Shown: in pieces, positions 33,241 through 45,020 of the stretch
Layout: every line of letters starts with the position of its first letter
Position numbering within the stretch: position 1 is the stretch's first letter
Assembly: GCF_037392515.1 (NCBI RefSeq)
Contig: NC_090282.1
Coordinates: 28,443,554 to 28,507,553 of the forward strand
Reading direction: 5' to 3'
DNA: 64,000 nucleotides
DNA from: Haliotis asinina
Lineage: Eukaryota > Mollusca > Gastropoda > Lepetellida > Haliotidae
Translations under genes and position numbers: made by a program
The notes under the pieces: model-generated
The model's database searches: none
Told to the model about the DNA's origin: nothing
Seen by the model: only the letters and a program-made list of their open reading frames with translations

Positions 33241-34699
33241 CGTTGGTAATTATTGCAACGATAGCTGGTTAAATGGATATTTGCAGAAGTAGAAACTTTA
33301 TCTGTTGGAGGATTAACCTTGTCGTTCTGCCATCACTAGCCCTTTCCATGTTCTCTTAAGGATCATTTCGTCATATCGATATTTTCTCAAATGCTCAACA
33401 AGGAATCTGAGTGTATATTTAATCTATTTAGCCAGGTGTGTAATCGATGGTGTAGATAAGGCGGAACAGCAGTAGACCTCTTGGAGTTGACCAACATATT
33501 TTCTCAATGAATGATGCTTAAAATGCACCTTTCATATTGAGAGATCAAAAACATTTCCAGTCAAAATTCTTATGAATGTTGTTATACTTTGTCAGCCCTG
33601 AGATCTCATAAAGCATAGTCAGAAAGAGGCGATGGACTTCTCTCCCTTTTCATTTCTGGAGGACTTACAAAACAAGACTTTCTTATTCAAATTCTAAAAT
33701 CGATAAGCTGCTTATTCCTATCCGTCAGATGGCCAGACATAGACAGCCACTCTTGGAAACAGGCCTACACTTCACTACAACCGTACGTCAGGTTCACTTC
33801 AGAAATAACCCCGAACTAAGACGGTGCCAGTAGTGATGGCATTTACTTAAAAGTTGTTGGATTGGTCGATCTTGAATTTGATGATGAAATGATCACATGT
33901 TCCTTGCAAATATCACCATAAAACTCAAGCAACGGGCGTTTCAATATGATTATTAGTTTCGATGTAGTTATTGAATTAAATTCATGCCAAGCATTAAAAT
34001 GACATGTAATTTGGCGAGTTTATAAAACTGGCACTACACCAAGTAATCCAATTAGTGTTCATTAATAAATGAAGGTCTAACCACCAAATGAATGCGATGC
34101 TGTTGTAAGCCCTGACATCTGCTTCCCTTATTCAACACATTTCATGTTGCCAACAAGTGTTTGGTTTCAATTCAGATTAATGGCTCGTTGTTAAAGGTCG
34201 ATGAAAACGATAGGATTTCTAAAGTCACTGAAATGAAAAGATCATTCCTCTTGTAACATTGTTACTTCTGTGCCAAATTACAAGATGGCCACTGTTGCTT
34301 AATCACGCCAATGTCTTTCATCAACCGAACGTTGGATGTAATAAAGTAGCAATAAAATATTATCGGATCATTAAGACCAAAGCAAAATAAGCTTTGAAAA
34401 CACTATAATCATACGACCAGTTCTTTTGTCCCCATCGCCATCTTTAAATAAATCTATACTGGGTATGGATGCCGACTGTATCAGCAACATACATGGACGT
34501 ATAAAGTCATCTGGTGATATCATACCCCTTTTCACTTCATCTATCACCCACGATCATTCGTCTCAATAATTCGGTGAATTTCGGTTTCTTTTGAGGACTG
34601 CAGATAGGGTGTAAGGAGGGGTTAGCTTATCGTTATGTCACAACATGAGAGTTGTGGGAGAGTGTTAGAAGTGTAGGTCTTATATGTATACTGCGCATG

Positions 34700-34930
34700 G
34701 TGCAGACAAACCCAGAAATATGATCAAGGAGACTATGGGATTCGAACTCACAACCTTGTGTTAAGTGTTATGGTCACCTTTTGTCTGCCATATCCTGATT
34801 TGTGTGTCAGGATCTAGTCCATAAAAGACTGTACAATGATTATTATATTTATTATCATATGATATTTATATAGCGCACATATCCATGCAGCGAGTGCTTA
34901 CTCAAGGCGGATTCAAGAAAACGAGAAAAG
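34700..34930 (-). mobile_element. SINE-like repeat with tRNA B-box plus TATAGCGCA module (C1)
   Basis: The + strand reads GGTGCAGACAAACCCAGAAA, GGGATTCGAACTCACAACC (reverse of a B-box GGTTCGAATCCC type) and then TTTATATAGCGCACATATCC followed by a poor GTGCTTACTCAAGGCG. The TATAGCGC...CTCAAGGCG module is widespread in marine invertebrate genomes. Partners lie at 39880-40130 (C2) and 47806-48040 (C3), and a lone module is at 42797-42870. Confidence 0.6.
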
Positions 34931-35332
34931 CAAGCCCACTTTTATTGTGAACACTGCATACAAACAAGCTAAACGTACATGCAAAGCGTGTATATAAAAC
35001 ACAGCAAACGTGCGATCTCTAAAAAGATGTAACATTTGTAGTAACATTACCAATTTGCTTTCATTCCTTCTTGTAATCATATTTGTCATACCTTCCAGAA
35101 TATGAAACAACATGAGTAGTGTGCAAATTTTAAAGTTGTCTTTCTGTGTAACCGAAAACAAGGGAAAAAGAAGACATTTTGCCTTTTCCATTTGATCAAC
35201 TGTTAACAAACCATTCATACCAAGCGAAGAGGCACAAATCTGCTTCATTTGCATCCAAGATAAACTTTTGAATACTGCTCTCAGTCGAGCTCCCAGAGAA
35301 CCATCTCTCTTAAATTGGGGGTCATCACTCAA
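34913..35332 (-). pseudogene. Death-effector-domain-like exon relic (C1)
   Basis: 139 open codons on the minus strand. Residues 2-95 look like a helical death-fold domain: SDDPQFKRDGSLGARLRAVF, SLSWMQMKQICASSLGM, LTVDQMEKAKCLLFPLF, DNFKICTLLMLFHILEGMTN. The spacing of leucines and the DN(F/L)..L..LL..I pattern recall death-effector domains of FADD and caspase-8-like proteins, which pair in apoptotic signalling. That is a pattern judgement, not a database match. The last 35 residues run into a SINE module and are not exon. An AG (TGTTAAG) precedes the first codons. C2 and C3 versions are broken, and this one has no visible companion exons. Confidence 0.35.
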
Positions 35333-36840
35333 CTTAACAGTGTGAAACTGTCAATTTACCTTCCTCTTAAAGTGACAAATTTCTTTTTCTCTCCGTTTTA
35401 ATCAGGCTATTTCAACCTATATCACGTGCAGCTTTTTAAGTTTACTGCAACCTGTTATTCGATCTGAGGGTGTAATGGCACCGAATTGGGGAATCTAGGA
35501 AATGTACAAAACAGGAAGCCGAGCGCCATCTTTAAGTATTGATTCTAGACTTGTGTCCTTGGATAATTCCTTCCTTTAGTGTTTGCCTTCTCTCTCACTG
35601 TCTTGACGCAGTGTCGTTTTTAATCACATGACATTTGTTGTTTTTCATACTATTATTTGTTGCAATTTACACTTTATTCACAAAGTGTGAAATGGGTTTT
35701 CGCGTGTTTGTATGGTCAAACGTCAAAACTATAAGTGAGATCATAATGTTTCTATATTATTACTGCTAATATGACTAGAAGCAGTTTCTTTATGAATCAG
35801 AAGTTGGGGCAGTGAGGTAGGATGACAATATAAGGATGAACTGTAAATTAAACAAGTTGTTATCCTTTCTTAATAGCAGTGGTACGGAAGATTTTGGAAA
35901 GTTTTAAAATATTCCAGCTATAACATGGCAGGGATATGTTTCACTCACTCTACACACGGTAGATTCGAAAACGAATTTTCGGCATGAACAGTAAACGCTT
36001 AGCATCTCAGCTACCTATGCTAATTATATACAAATTCCACAACGATCTAACAACATGTCCTCCATTATCTCATTCCAAGATCTGCTTATCTGTCGTCACG
36101 AGAAGTAAAAAAATGAGAAACTGTGCCTCAATAACAAATACACTTTTGAGATAAACGATATTATGAAAAGCGAATCTAAACACGGAGACGTTACTTGTGG
36201 TTAGCGGAAAACCAAAGGTCTCGTAGTGTCTTTAGATCGATAAATCGATTTAACATCTCTCAAATTAACTGTTTCATCTGGATTCAATACGGCGTTGACT
36301 GAACATCGTCATTCAGCGCAATTTTCAAAGTGATTTTTTATGTCAAACACCACTGCAAAAGTTTAATGGTGCAGATTCGGTCGTAGGTTCCCATCAGCCG
36401 ACGACAGAAGAAAATAAACGCCGATAATAGCCAGGACATAATACAGCGATCCAATCAAATATACACAAACTGACATGGATCTGTTAGGATATTGAGGTTA
36501 GTATATTATGAACACTGATCCATTCAACAGTGGTGATAGCGTGGATGTCCCATTCACTGTGAAAGATTGACAAAGTGTGCTATCTATAGAGTTCTACGGA
36601 GACAGGTCCTTAAAGCACTGTACATATCAATAAGGTCTCTTCTGAAACTTATGAAGATGTGGTCCTGAAAAACCTGGAAACATAAGTAGAGGAAACTAGC
36701 ATTCGAACCCAGAGTTGACTGGCGCGTTCAAGAGACGCAACTCTGTAAAGTGAATCACAGAGCGTGAATCACACGACGGAACCACCTGTGCCCCTATAGA
36801 ACGTTTGGAAAAAAGCAGCAGTTGAGATGCAACAATAGGA

Positions 36841-37335
36841 TAATTTGATATCAATCAAGTTAAGGCCACTGGCATATAGCTCAACGTCAGGTAGTGCCAC
36901 TGATGTTTCAGGTATTAGGTGGGAGATTTGGTAGCTGTCGTTTTCATGTGAGTGTAATCCCCAATGTCCGATACAATCAACATATGACCCATTGTCTGCA
37001 CGTGTAGGTGTGTGTGTGGTGCGGGGATACTATCTGATGCATAGAGCCAAAGGCAGTCCTGTGTATGATACGCATTACACATGTATACATCTTATTAAGC
37101 GAAGTGGCTGATACGGCGATTGTCGTACAAATGAACTGACCCCAGATACTGAATCGGATTCTGTAACAAGAAGTATGTTTGGCTTTGACAGATGTTTGAA
37201 CATTACGCTTAGATTTTAGACGAGTGTATATATAGCAGTTTCTGCACATGGTGTTTATTTTGAGATCAGACACTATACACATATGGGGAGTCGAACCTGG
37301 ACCTTCGACTCCTTAACCACTGGCCTGCAACATCT
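36841..37335 (-). mobile_element. Repeat T, copy T1
   Basis: Reverse copy of a roughly 500-base repeat. Minus-strand landmarks are CAGCCACTTCGCTTAATAAG, GCAGACAATGGGTCATATG, TTGATTGTATCGGACATTGG, TGAAAACGACAGCTACCAAA and CTGACGTTGAGCTATATGCC. The right end on the + strand has GGGGAGTCGAACCTGGACC, a tRNA-like B-box in reverse. It is part of the inverted block of C1. Confidence 0.75.
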
Positions 37336-37985
37336 TCAGCAAAAATATATTAGATGATGTTCTGTGTTGTTACTTTGTCAGGCGTTAAGAGAGGTATTCA
37401 TGTTAAGATTGGGCATAATATGTCAGTGGGATGGTAATGGAAACTGGAAACTAAACTATGACTCACACGCACGCACAAACATCGCAATTGCAAAGAGCAA
37501 TAACCTCAAACACGAGTTAGCTTTCGTTTTTGCAGAATTATTCAGGAAATGAAAAGAAGCTTGCAACCTGTAGTTTTATTGAAAAAGTCTAATCGGTTGC
37601 TTGCGTGTAGAAGTCGTAAGAGTGTATTTATGCCATGTTACCAAACTTTGTTAGAATTTATCAAGCATGTTAATGATTTATGACTGTATAGATTTCCCTT
37701 CTCACGGTTTTTAACTGTATGTATGTTAGTGATGCTAGGTTTTGGTCACATTGCAGTTACCTGACGTACCATCAGATTATATATCAACGTCAGTAGGTCT
37801 TGAAATGAAATTACCGCAATTTCTTACAGACAATGTTTCATATTCTCTTAAGGTCCTATTGACAACGTCTCAAACCACCGCAGCCTGACAGGAGATATGA
37901 CAGAAAATTGGGTAATGTTTCACGATGACGCCCAAAGATAAAATATTTAAAAGTCTTATCTCAAACATGTTTTACCTTTCAGTTT
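36841..37985 (-). repeat. C1 distal block in inverted orientation
   Basis: Read on the minus strand, 37985 to 37690 matches 51580-52020 in C3 and 43900-44290 in C2 (GCGGTGGTTT, ATATGAAACATTGTCT, TTTCAAGACCTACTGACGTT, GAAGGGAAATCT, though shortened). Then 37335 to 36841 matches the T repeats at 44660-45020 and 52195-52775. In C2 and C3 this order lies on the plus strand; in C1 the whole block is flipped, leaving a T repeat facing the C1 body. Confidence 0.75.
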
Positions 37986-40169
37986 AAACAACAAGATGGC
38001 TGACTTAGACGATGCTTTACATCGTATCCCAACGGTGTAGTTTAATGCCCATGGTGTCAGTCACTAGATTATCAGGTCGAGATTCGATAACTTACAGACC
38101 TCTGTCATCGAGGAAGGGTGACAATATATGAATGAACAACATCCTTATTACATAAATCTGGAATATTGCTGATTTGACGTTAAACAAAGAACTGAAATCA
38201 TAAATCATGAAAATAATTTCTAAAAGTCTCCAAGGAATACTCCAATCACTATCGGGTCATGATAGTCCAACGATGAAATATATACTGAGTCTGCAAATAG
38301 GGATTATTTTAAGATCTGCTGAGGAAAACCATTCTATTATCGTTTACCTTCGTGTTAATTTTTTAGTTTACTCCATGTGCTATCTTAAACAGCATGGACT
38401 TGAGTACTGACGATATCAGAAGAGAAGAACACGTTGATCATCAATGCAATAATGGTTGGTTCAGTAAAACATTTCCAGATGTCTATTTCTGTCCACATTA
38501 TGAAAACATTTTAACTAACTGAATGATGATTCTGGTCCTTCTACCATCATCAGGCTATCTTGTCAGGATCACGTTGCCATATCAAAATTATCTTAAATGT
38601 TCAGCAAAGACGTTTTCACTGAATAATCAAATATTCTCACTATACCTGTGATACAAAACCGAGCACTGACTCAGACGAGTACAAATTGCTTCGCTGTGGA
38701 CACAAAGAGAGAGATGAACATCTTTAAGTAATTTCTTGCTTTGCCACACAGTTTTCCCATCTGCCATCACCAGCCTTGTCCATCCTGTCTCCGGCAATTG
38801 GGGTTCTTTCAAGAAGTTCATTTTCTCGAGTGTCATGCCTTCAATTTCCGATGGTACGAGAATAAAATTGAATAGTTTATTTTTATCTTGTCAATCTGCG
38901 ATGTAAAACACTGAGCTTTGTATAATTCTAGGTCACAAGGTCGCATGCTGACTTCTATCGGAAAAGAATCTAAGCAGACATTACTGTACTTGGTCTTTAA
39001 TTTGATGGCAATTAACAAGATACATTTTCAGTTTCGATTAGAGAAGCCTTATGTTTTAGATTAAATGGGTCCTGATTCCTCAACCTTCTTAGACGATATC
39101 TTCTATTCCTGAAGAAAGACGACTTTAATATCATATCAGAAATACGGATGAGGCCACGTAATCATAAACCGTTGCTCTTGCCCTGAGATCTGATAAAACA
39201 TGGGCAGGAAGAGGCGATGAAGTTAGGAGTTATAGTTGTATTAATGAATGGATGGTTTTATTGATTGACTGTCTCTCCCTTTTCATTTCTGGAGGACTTA
39301 TAAAACAAGACTTTCATATGTAATTCTAAAATCGATAAACTCCGTACTCCTAGCCGTCAGATGACAAGACATAGACAGGAACTCTTCACAAGTTGGAAAC
39401 AGGCCTACACTTCACGACAACCGTACGTCAGGTTCACTTCAGAAATAACCCCGAACTAAGATGGTGCCAGTAGTGATGGCATTTCTTAAGGTTAAAAGTT
39501 GTTGGATTGGTCGATCTTGAATTTGATGATGAAATGATCACATGTTCCTTGCAAATATCACCATAAAACTCAAGCAACGGCCCTTTCAGTTTGATTACTA
39601 GTTTCGATGTAGTTATTGAATTAAATTCATGCCAAGCATTAAAATGACATGTAATTTGGCGAGTTTATAAAACTGGCACTACACCAAGTAATCCAATTAG
39701 TGTTCATTAATAACTTAGCATTTTGGCCTAAACACCAGCTGAATACCATGTTGTTGTAACGTTTAACAGCCCTGACAACTGCTTCTCTTATGGAACACAT
39801 GTCATGTTGTCAACAAGTGTTTGGTTTCAATTCAGATTAATGGCTCCTTGGTCTTAGACTACTTTGTCCTACTTTGGTGAAACTCATGGGCATGCCCATG
39901 GTGCAGACAAACCCGGAAATGTAAACAAGGAGAATACAGGATTAGAACTCACAACCTTGTGTTTAGCGTTATGGTCACCTTTTGTCTGACATATTCTGAT
40001 TTGTGTGTATGGATCTAGTCCATAAAAGACTGTACAATGATTATTATGTTTATTATCATATGCTATTTATATAGCGCACATATCCATGCAACGAATGCTT
40101 ACTCAAGGCGGATTCAATAAAAGGAGAAAAGCAAGCCCACTTTCATTGTGAACACTGCATGCAAACAAG

Positions 40170-40490
40170 TTAAAAGTACATGCTTGACCTAAAATAAAAC
40201 ACAGCGAACCTGAGACCTCGAAAAGGATGTAACATTTGTAGTAACAATACCAATTTGCATTCATTCCTTCTTGTAATTATATTTGTCATACCTTCCTGAA
40301 TGTGAAACAACATGAGTAGCGTCCAAATTGTAAAGTTGCCTTTCTGTTTAACCGAACGTAGTTTTTCGCCAAGGGAAAAAGAAGCCATTTTGACTATTCG
40401 ATTTGACCAACTGTTAACAAACCTTTCATACGAGCAGGCACAAATTTTGCTTCATTAGCATCCAGGACAGTCTTTTAAACACTGTCCTCA
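40170..40490 (-). pseudogene. Death-effector-like exon relic (C2, broken)
   Basis: Same exon as in C1 but without the SDDPQFK start. It has AQLRTVFKRLSWMLMKQ, then frameshifts and stops, then KGNFTIWTLLMLFHIQ and EGMTNIITRRNECKLV. Clearly not functional. Confidence 0.4.
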
Positions 40491-40546
40491 GTTGAGCTAA
40501 AAAAATCATAAATCATAATTTTAACACTTTAATCAGAAAACGTGGA

Positions 40547-40547
<1 letters not shown>

Positions 40548-40603
<56 letters not shown>

Positions 40604-40640
40604 TGTGTGTGTGTGTGTCTGTGTGTGTGTGTGTGTGTGT
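40548..40640 (+). repeat. GT microsatellite
   Basis: About 45 GT dinucleotides with two CT interruptions, in C2 only. Confidence 0.95.
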
Positions 40641-42368
40641 CCGAAGGTTATAACTGTTAGTGTTTAGCGAGGTCATACTGTTTACTTTAATATTAACTAA
40701 CTTCTTATATCAGACGTTGGAGCAATGACAGATGACACTAGCATAATGTAATGCCTAAAATAAACTGGTTCATCCCTATATAAATTCTCTTCCGAAAAGC
40801 GAGTTTAAACACTGAGATGTTAGCGGAAAGTCTTTTAGGGACTTTAGGTCGATAACTTCGATTTAGTAACTCTTTAACAACTCTCAAATTAAGTTTCATC
40901 TGGATCCAATATGGCGTTGATTGCACATCGTCATTCAGCTCAATTTTCTAAGCGAATTTTGTCAAACACCACATAAAAAGTTTAATGATGCAGATTCTGT
41001 CATTTGTTCCAATCTGCCGATGACAGAAGAAACTAAACGCCCATAATGTCAATGATATAATATAACGATCCAATTAAATACTGAGGTTGACATGCAGCTG
41101 TTAGGATACTGATACTGAGGTTAATACACGATGTACATTGAGCCATTCATCAGTGGTGATAGCGTGAATGTCTCCTAGACAGTGGACAATTGACTTCTTA
41201 TGCCGTCTTCTATAGAGATAGGGCCTTAAACCACCGTACACATCCATAATCTCCATTCAATTTCTCGCGTAGGTAAATTGTGTTAGGTCCACTACACTGA
41301 AACCAATACATGGTACATGGTTCCAATCATTTTTCAACAATTTTGTTTTTACCTCAAGGGAGTAAACTTATATTTCTTTGTTTTTCTTATCGGTTAATTA
41401 ATTGAATCGGGTAAAAACAAGCTGAGAAGATTGTAATTCGTTGACATATTGGACTTCGCTCTTACAATTGGCCGTCCGGATTTTATTAGATAAAAACATA
41501 AAAATCTTTATGTTGTTTTAATGGAATGGGATTAAGAACGACATTGGCAGTTCCAGGTGCTGCCGTATAATCTGAAGCATAGCAGGATGTTAACAGTAAA
41601 GATACTTCGCCCGGAACTCGCCTACGGGATTCTGCCAAGAAGAACAGTTTGCGACGGGGGCCACAGTTCAGCGTCTCACGTCTAGACAGAGGATTATTTT
41701 AATACTGCTGATACAGAACATATTAGATTATACTAAACGTTTGAAACCTGTCACAGTGCAGGCTTATTTCTGACAGCATCACTTCTAATAAAGGTTCAAT
41801 TTGTTTTATAAACCAAACAGCATAGGAGCGCTATTGATACACATGGCGATGCATATGTCATTTCTGCCCAAATTTCACATGTGTGTTTGTGTGTGTGGAA
41901 GTATAGCCCTTGATATATTGTTTTCAGATGATGTTTACTTCTGTGTCTTCGCAGTTTTGGGTTTGATGCCGAAAGTTGATATTACTAATCAGGTGAGTTC
42001 GCAGAGTTCCCAATCTGCTGAGATACTGACCCAACGATCGTGTAGGTGATGGCGGGTCTAATGGGCACCGCTCTGCGTAGTTGTGTGCTGTGGCATCATC
42101 CTCTATCTGTTTAGTTAGGTTTACCTGCAGTCCAAAGGCTGAAATAGTCATTCAACCATATCGTGATGTAACTGAAGAACGATTAAAACAATTAAACTGT
42201 GCCGATCTTTATTTGTGTGATATGTCCACCGCCTGCTGTGATACCATATTTAGTTGTCACTCACCATGATATTAGAAATCACACAGAAATAACTATTAGA
42301 TATTATACAATTTCTCCGACTGAAGTAAACTTATTACAGATGAACACCTTTCTCCACATTTCCCATAG

Positions 42369-42535
42369 ACCTTGAGGGGCAAGTAGATGAGACACTTCAA
42401 GCCAGACGTTACGCTAAGCCCTACTGGATCACCGTTGATTACAACGATAGAGAGGTCTCATTAGTTAGTCCCAACAAGATCTACACTTTGAACTTCATCC
42501 CGAGGCTAAATTTACCCTTTCACTCCAATCAGTGA
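42369..42535 (+). pseudogene. Terminal-exon-like relic (C2)
   Basis: Follows a pyrimidine-rich acceptor (TTTCTCCACATTTCCCATAG). It reads LEGQVDETLQARRYAKPYWI, TVDYNDREVSLVSPNKIYTL, then runs past the C3 stop for 14 more residues. The frame is shared with C3 and third-position changes are tolerated (CAA GTA/GTC, CAA GCC/GCG). Looks like the C-terminal cytoplasmic end of a receptor or adaptor; family not recognised. Confidence 0.35.
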
Positions 42536-42599
42536 CTGCTGAAGCACGAGGATGCGCCACAATCGTAACACTGTTCATGTACATTCTCTGTTTCACAAT

Positions 42600-43040
42600 G
42601 TCACGTCTGGCTTAGAATGACATGACTCTTGTATATTCTTTCCCCTTTTTCCTCCTTTTGTGCAAGTTTTATTGTACGAAAGTAACATCATTCAAGCTAT
42701 ATGATGATAATGTATTACTAAATATTTGAGTCTTTAGATAATTCCTGGGATTATTACCATAACCATCGTTCTGCGTATTTATAATACGATGACTTAATAA
42801 TAATAATAAGAGTACTTACATAGCGCCTCATCCACATCACTAAGGGACATGCTTTAAGCACATATAACATACTAAACATCATAATTACCCAGGATAACCC
42901 AAGTTAGAAGGTAATAATAGGCGCTAGAGGGTTATAGTCACATGACGTTATCTCACCGGGTACCCATTTTCTGCTGAGTGGACATAAACCAAGCCATGCG
43001 AGTCAGCACCCATCAATCATGTCTGCTAAATCAGGGTATG
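42600..43040. other. Gene-free part of C2
   Basis: Contains an AATAATAATAATAAG run at 42799 leading into a lone TAGCGCCTCATCC...GCTTTAAGC module (42797-42870) and a GGGTACCCATTTTCTGCTGAG segment typical of SINE ends. No coding sequence seen. Confidence 0.5.
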
Positions 43041-43044
43041 TTTT

Positions 43045-43475
43045 GGCTGAAGGGGTCGTTGTCGGCACAGGTACTACAGATATGTACCCCAGGTACGTTT
43101 CTGTATTCAGTATTCTACCCTAAACAAGGTCGAAATACAGAAACGTACCCGTTTCTTCACACGGACGACGAGTCCAGATTTTGCATCCCCAAACCGAAAC
43201 TGTATGTAGTTGTTCCCGTTCAACTGATTGCAAATGGCATTGTGTTCCGCGAAATATTCGTTACCTTTCCTTTCTTATAGAACGCAAATGCATCTAATAC
43301 AACAGTATGACAGTTCCAGTCAAGAAGACAACACACTGCGGAATGGAATCGTCCAAGGGTACGTTTCTGTATTCCGATTTGGAATTCCGCTAGGGTACTT
43401 TTCTGCAGGAAACAGGACAGGAACGTACCTGGGGTACACATCTGTAGTAGCCGTGCTGACCACGCCCTCTTCAGC
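43045..43475. mobile_element. TIR (foldback or MITE) element
   Basis: Left end GGTACTACAGATATGTACCC followed by CAGGTACGTTTCTGT is matched in inverse at the right (AACGTACCTGGGGTACACAT then CTGTAGTAG): 28 or more near-perfect inverted bases. Weaker inverted similarity continues outward (GCTGAAGGGG...GTCGGCACAG against GCTGAAGAGG...GTCAGCACGG). Internal copies of GGTACGTTTCTGTATTC and its inverse form a second, nested inverted repeat. No transposase. C3 lacks it. Confidence 0.7.
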
Positions 43476-44475
43476 TATATCTTTCAATCTCGACAACAAC
43501 ATGAGCATGTTTGTGTAAATCGCCTTTAATTTGGGGTGATACCAGGTGCCCGTAATAAGCACATTTCCATCGTGACATCGGGAGTGCCTACCCAAAGAAT
43601 CCTATAACCAGCACATTGACATCAGGGGAGTATTCATAAAAGACCTTAAGTCTAAAAAATGACTTAAGTTTCAAATAAAAATTAAGACAAAGCTTAAGAA
43701 AAGTCTTAGACTTATTTAGCTGTTTTGGTATTATGTTCAGTTCAAACCACAACGGATGTAGACTTTAATTGATTACAACGTTCTGTTCCCACTTGAGATA
43801 TATAGTCCGAATTTGAATTTTGAGTGATATGCAAAAAGCTGACCACGTTTGAGTTACGATTTTGAAATATGTGAGCTTTTAAAAATTGTTTAGGTCTCTG
43901 GTGCCATATTTGGTACCACATTTGCGATTATGAAAGAGTAATATGTTACTGTCAGTGTATCTAGACATGTGTGTGGCACAAAGTAACCAGTTACATGAAG
44001 CTTGTGTGCGTTATCGTGAAACATTACTCACCTTCTTGTCATATCTTCTGTCAGTGATTGCCAGGATGCGGTGGTTTAACGTCAACTGAAGATGAGACGT
44101 CGTCAGTGGGACCGCGGTGAAATATGAAACATTGTCTCTATGAAATTATGGTAATTTCATTGCAAGGCCTACTGACGTTGACATAGCAGATGATCTGATG
44201 GAAACATCTTGTGACTGCACTGTGACCTCAGTCTGGCACCATTAACATACATAACCTAAAACGCCCTCAGAAGGGAAATCTGTACGGTCATGAAACACAC
44301 TGTGGTAACATGGTATTAATACAGATCTTACCATTTCTACACGTTAGCGGCTGCTTAGGTTGTTTTCAGGTGAAAGGACATGCTTGCAAGCTTGTTTTCT
44401 ATTCCCGTTTTCTTACTTTCTAAACGCTACACCAAAAGCGATGTTACTCGTCGTTATCGCTGTTTGCACTCCTCA

Positions 44476-44480
<5 letters not shown>

Positions 44481-44533
<53 letters not shown>

Positions 44534-44567
44534 TGTCTGTCTGTGTCTGTGCGTGCGCGTGTGTGTA
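44481..44567 (+). repeat. GT / CTGT microsatellite
   Basis: About 25 GT repeats, then GTCTGTCTGTCTGTGTCTGT and GCGTGCGCGTGTGTG. Confidence 0.95.
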
Positions 44568-44659
44568 ATGGTTTGACCTCCTGCCGATACCTTATTGCAA
44601 TCCCACAGAAAAAGCCTGGCCCATTTTAATCTGCTAACGTTATCTAATCTAGTTTTGTA

Positions 44660-45020
44660 TGAGGTGGCCTGGACGGCCGGGGCTCGAACCTCTGGCAGGT
44701 GCTCTATCCACTACACCACAGAAACTCGTTACGTGTATGCGAAGGCGTACCTTTACATTACAAAATCTATTTATTAGGACGTGCGTAATACGCACCATAC
44801 ACAGAACTGCCTGTCGCTCTATGAATCAGATGGTTTCCCCACACAACCCACACACCTACACATGTAGACAATGGGTCATATGTTGATTGTATCGGACATT
44901 AGGGATTATACTCACATGAAAACGACAGCTGCCAAATCTCCTACCTAATACCTGAAGCATCAGTGGCACTACCTGACGTTGAGCTATATGCCAGGGGTCA
45001 TGACGTGACTGTGATCTAAT
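44660..45020 (+). mobile_element. Repeat T, copy T2
   Basis: Begins with a reversed tRNA-like head (GGGGCTCGAACCTCTGGCAG, TGCTCTATCCACTACACCAC), then CGCACCATACACAGAACTGC, ACATGTAGACAATGGGTC and CTGACGTTGAGCTATATGCC. It is shorter than T3 because the CAGTATCCGAATCAATGCC part is missing. Confidence 0.75.

Larger units (their letters stand above)
33095..36680 (+). repeat. Triplicated unit, copy C1 (direct part)
   Basis: Colinear with C2 (about 38280-41260) and C3 (about 45690-49790). Shared landmarks include TTTTCATTTCTGG, CTTGGAAACAGGCCTACAC, ACCGTACGTCAGGTTCACTT, GTTGTTGGATTGGTCGATC, GGTTTCAATTCAGATTAATG, a minus-strand DED-like frame, CCGAATTGGGGAATCTAGG and AAATTAACTGTTTCATCTGG. Copies are visibly diverged with many indels, so they are much older than the A/B duplication. 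The part that continues to 44300 in C2 is missing here in direct orientation; its end appears inverted at 36841-37985. Confidence 0.85.
37990..44300 (+). repeat. Triplicated unit, copy C2
   Basis: Starts with a decayed SINE (ATCGTATCCCAACGGTG to GACGTTAAACAAAGAAC) also recognisable at 45600 in C3. It is colinear with C1 to 41260 and with C3 throughout. It lacks about 600 bases between 39850 and 39880 that C1 and C3 keep, and has a long GT microsatellite at 40548 where C1 and C3 have conserved sequence. A TIR element at 43045-43475 is private to C2. Confidence 0.85.

Noticed and set aside
42978-43595. Several 70-100 codon frames on both strands
   Set aside because: They overlap the inverted-repeat element at 43045-43475, whose palindromic ends create mirror frames.
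44360-44629. Open frames rich in Cys-Val repeats
   Set aside because: Pure translation of the GT microsatellite.
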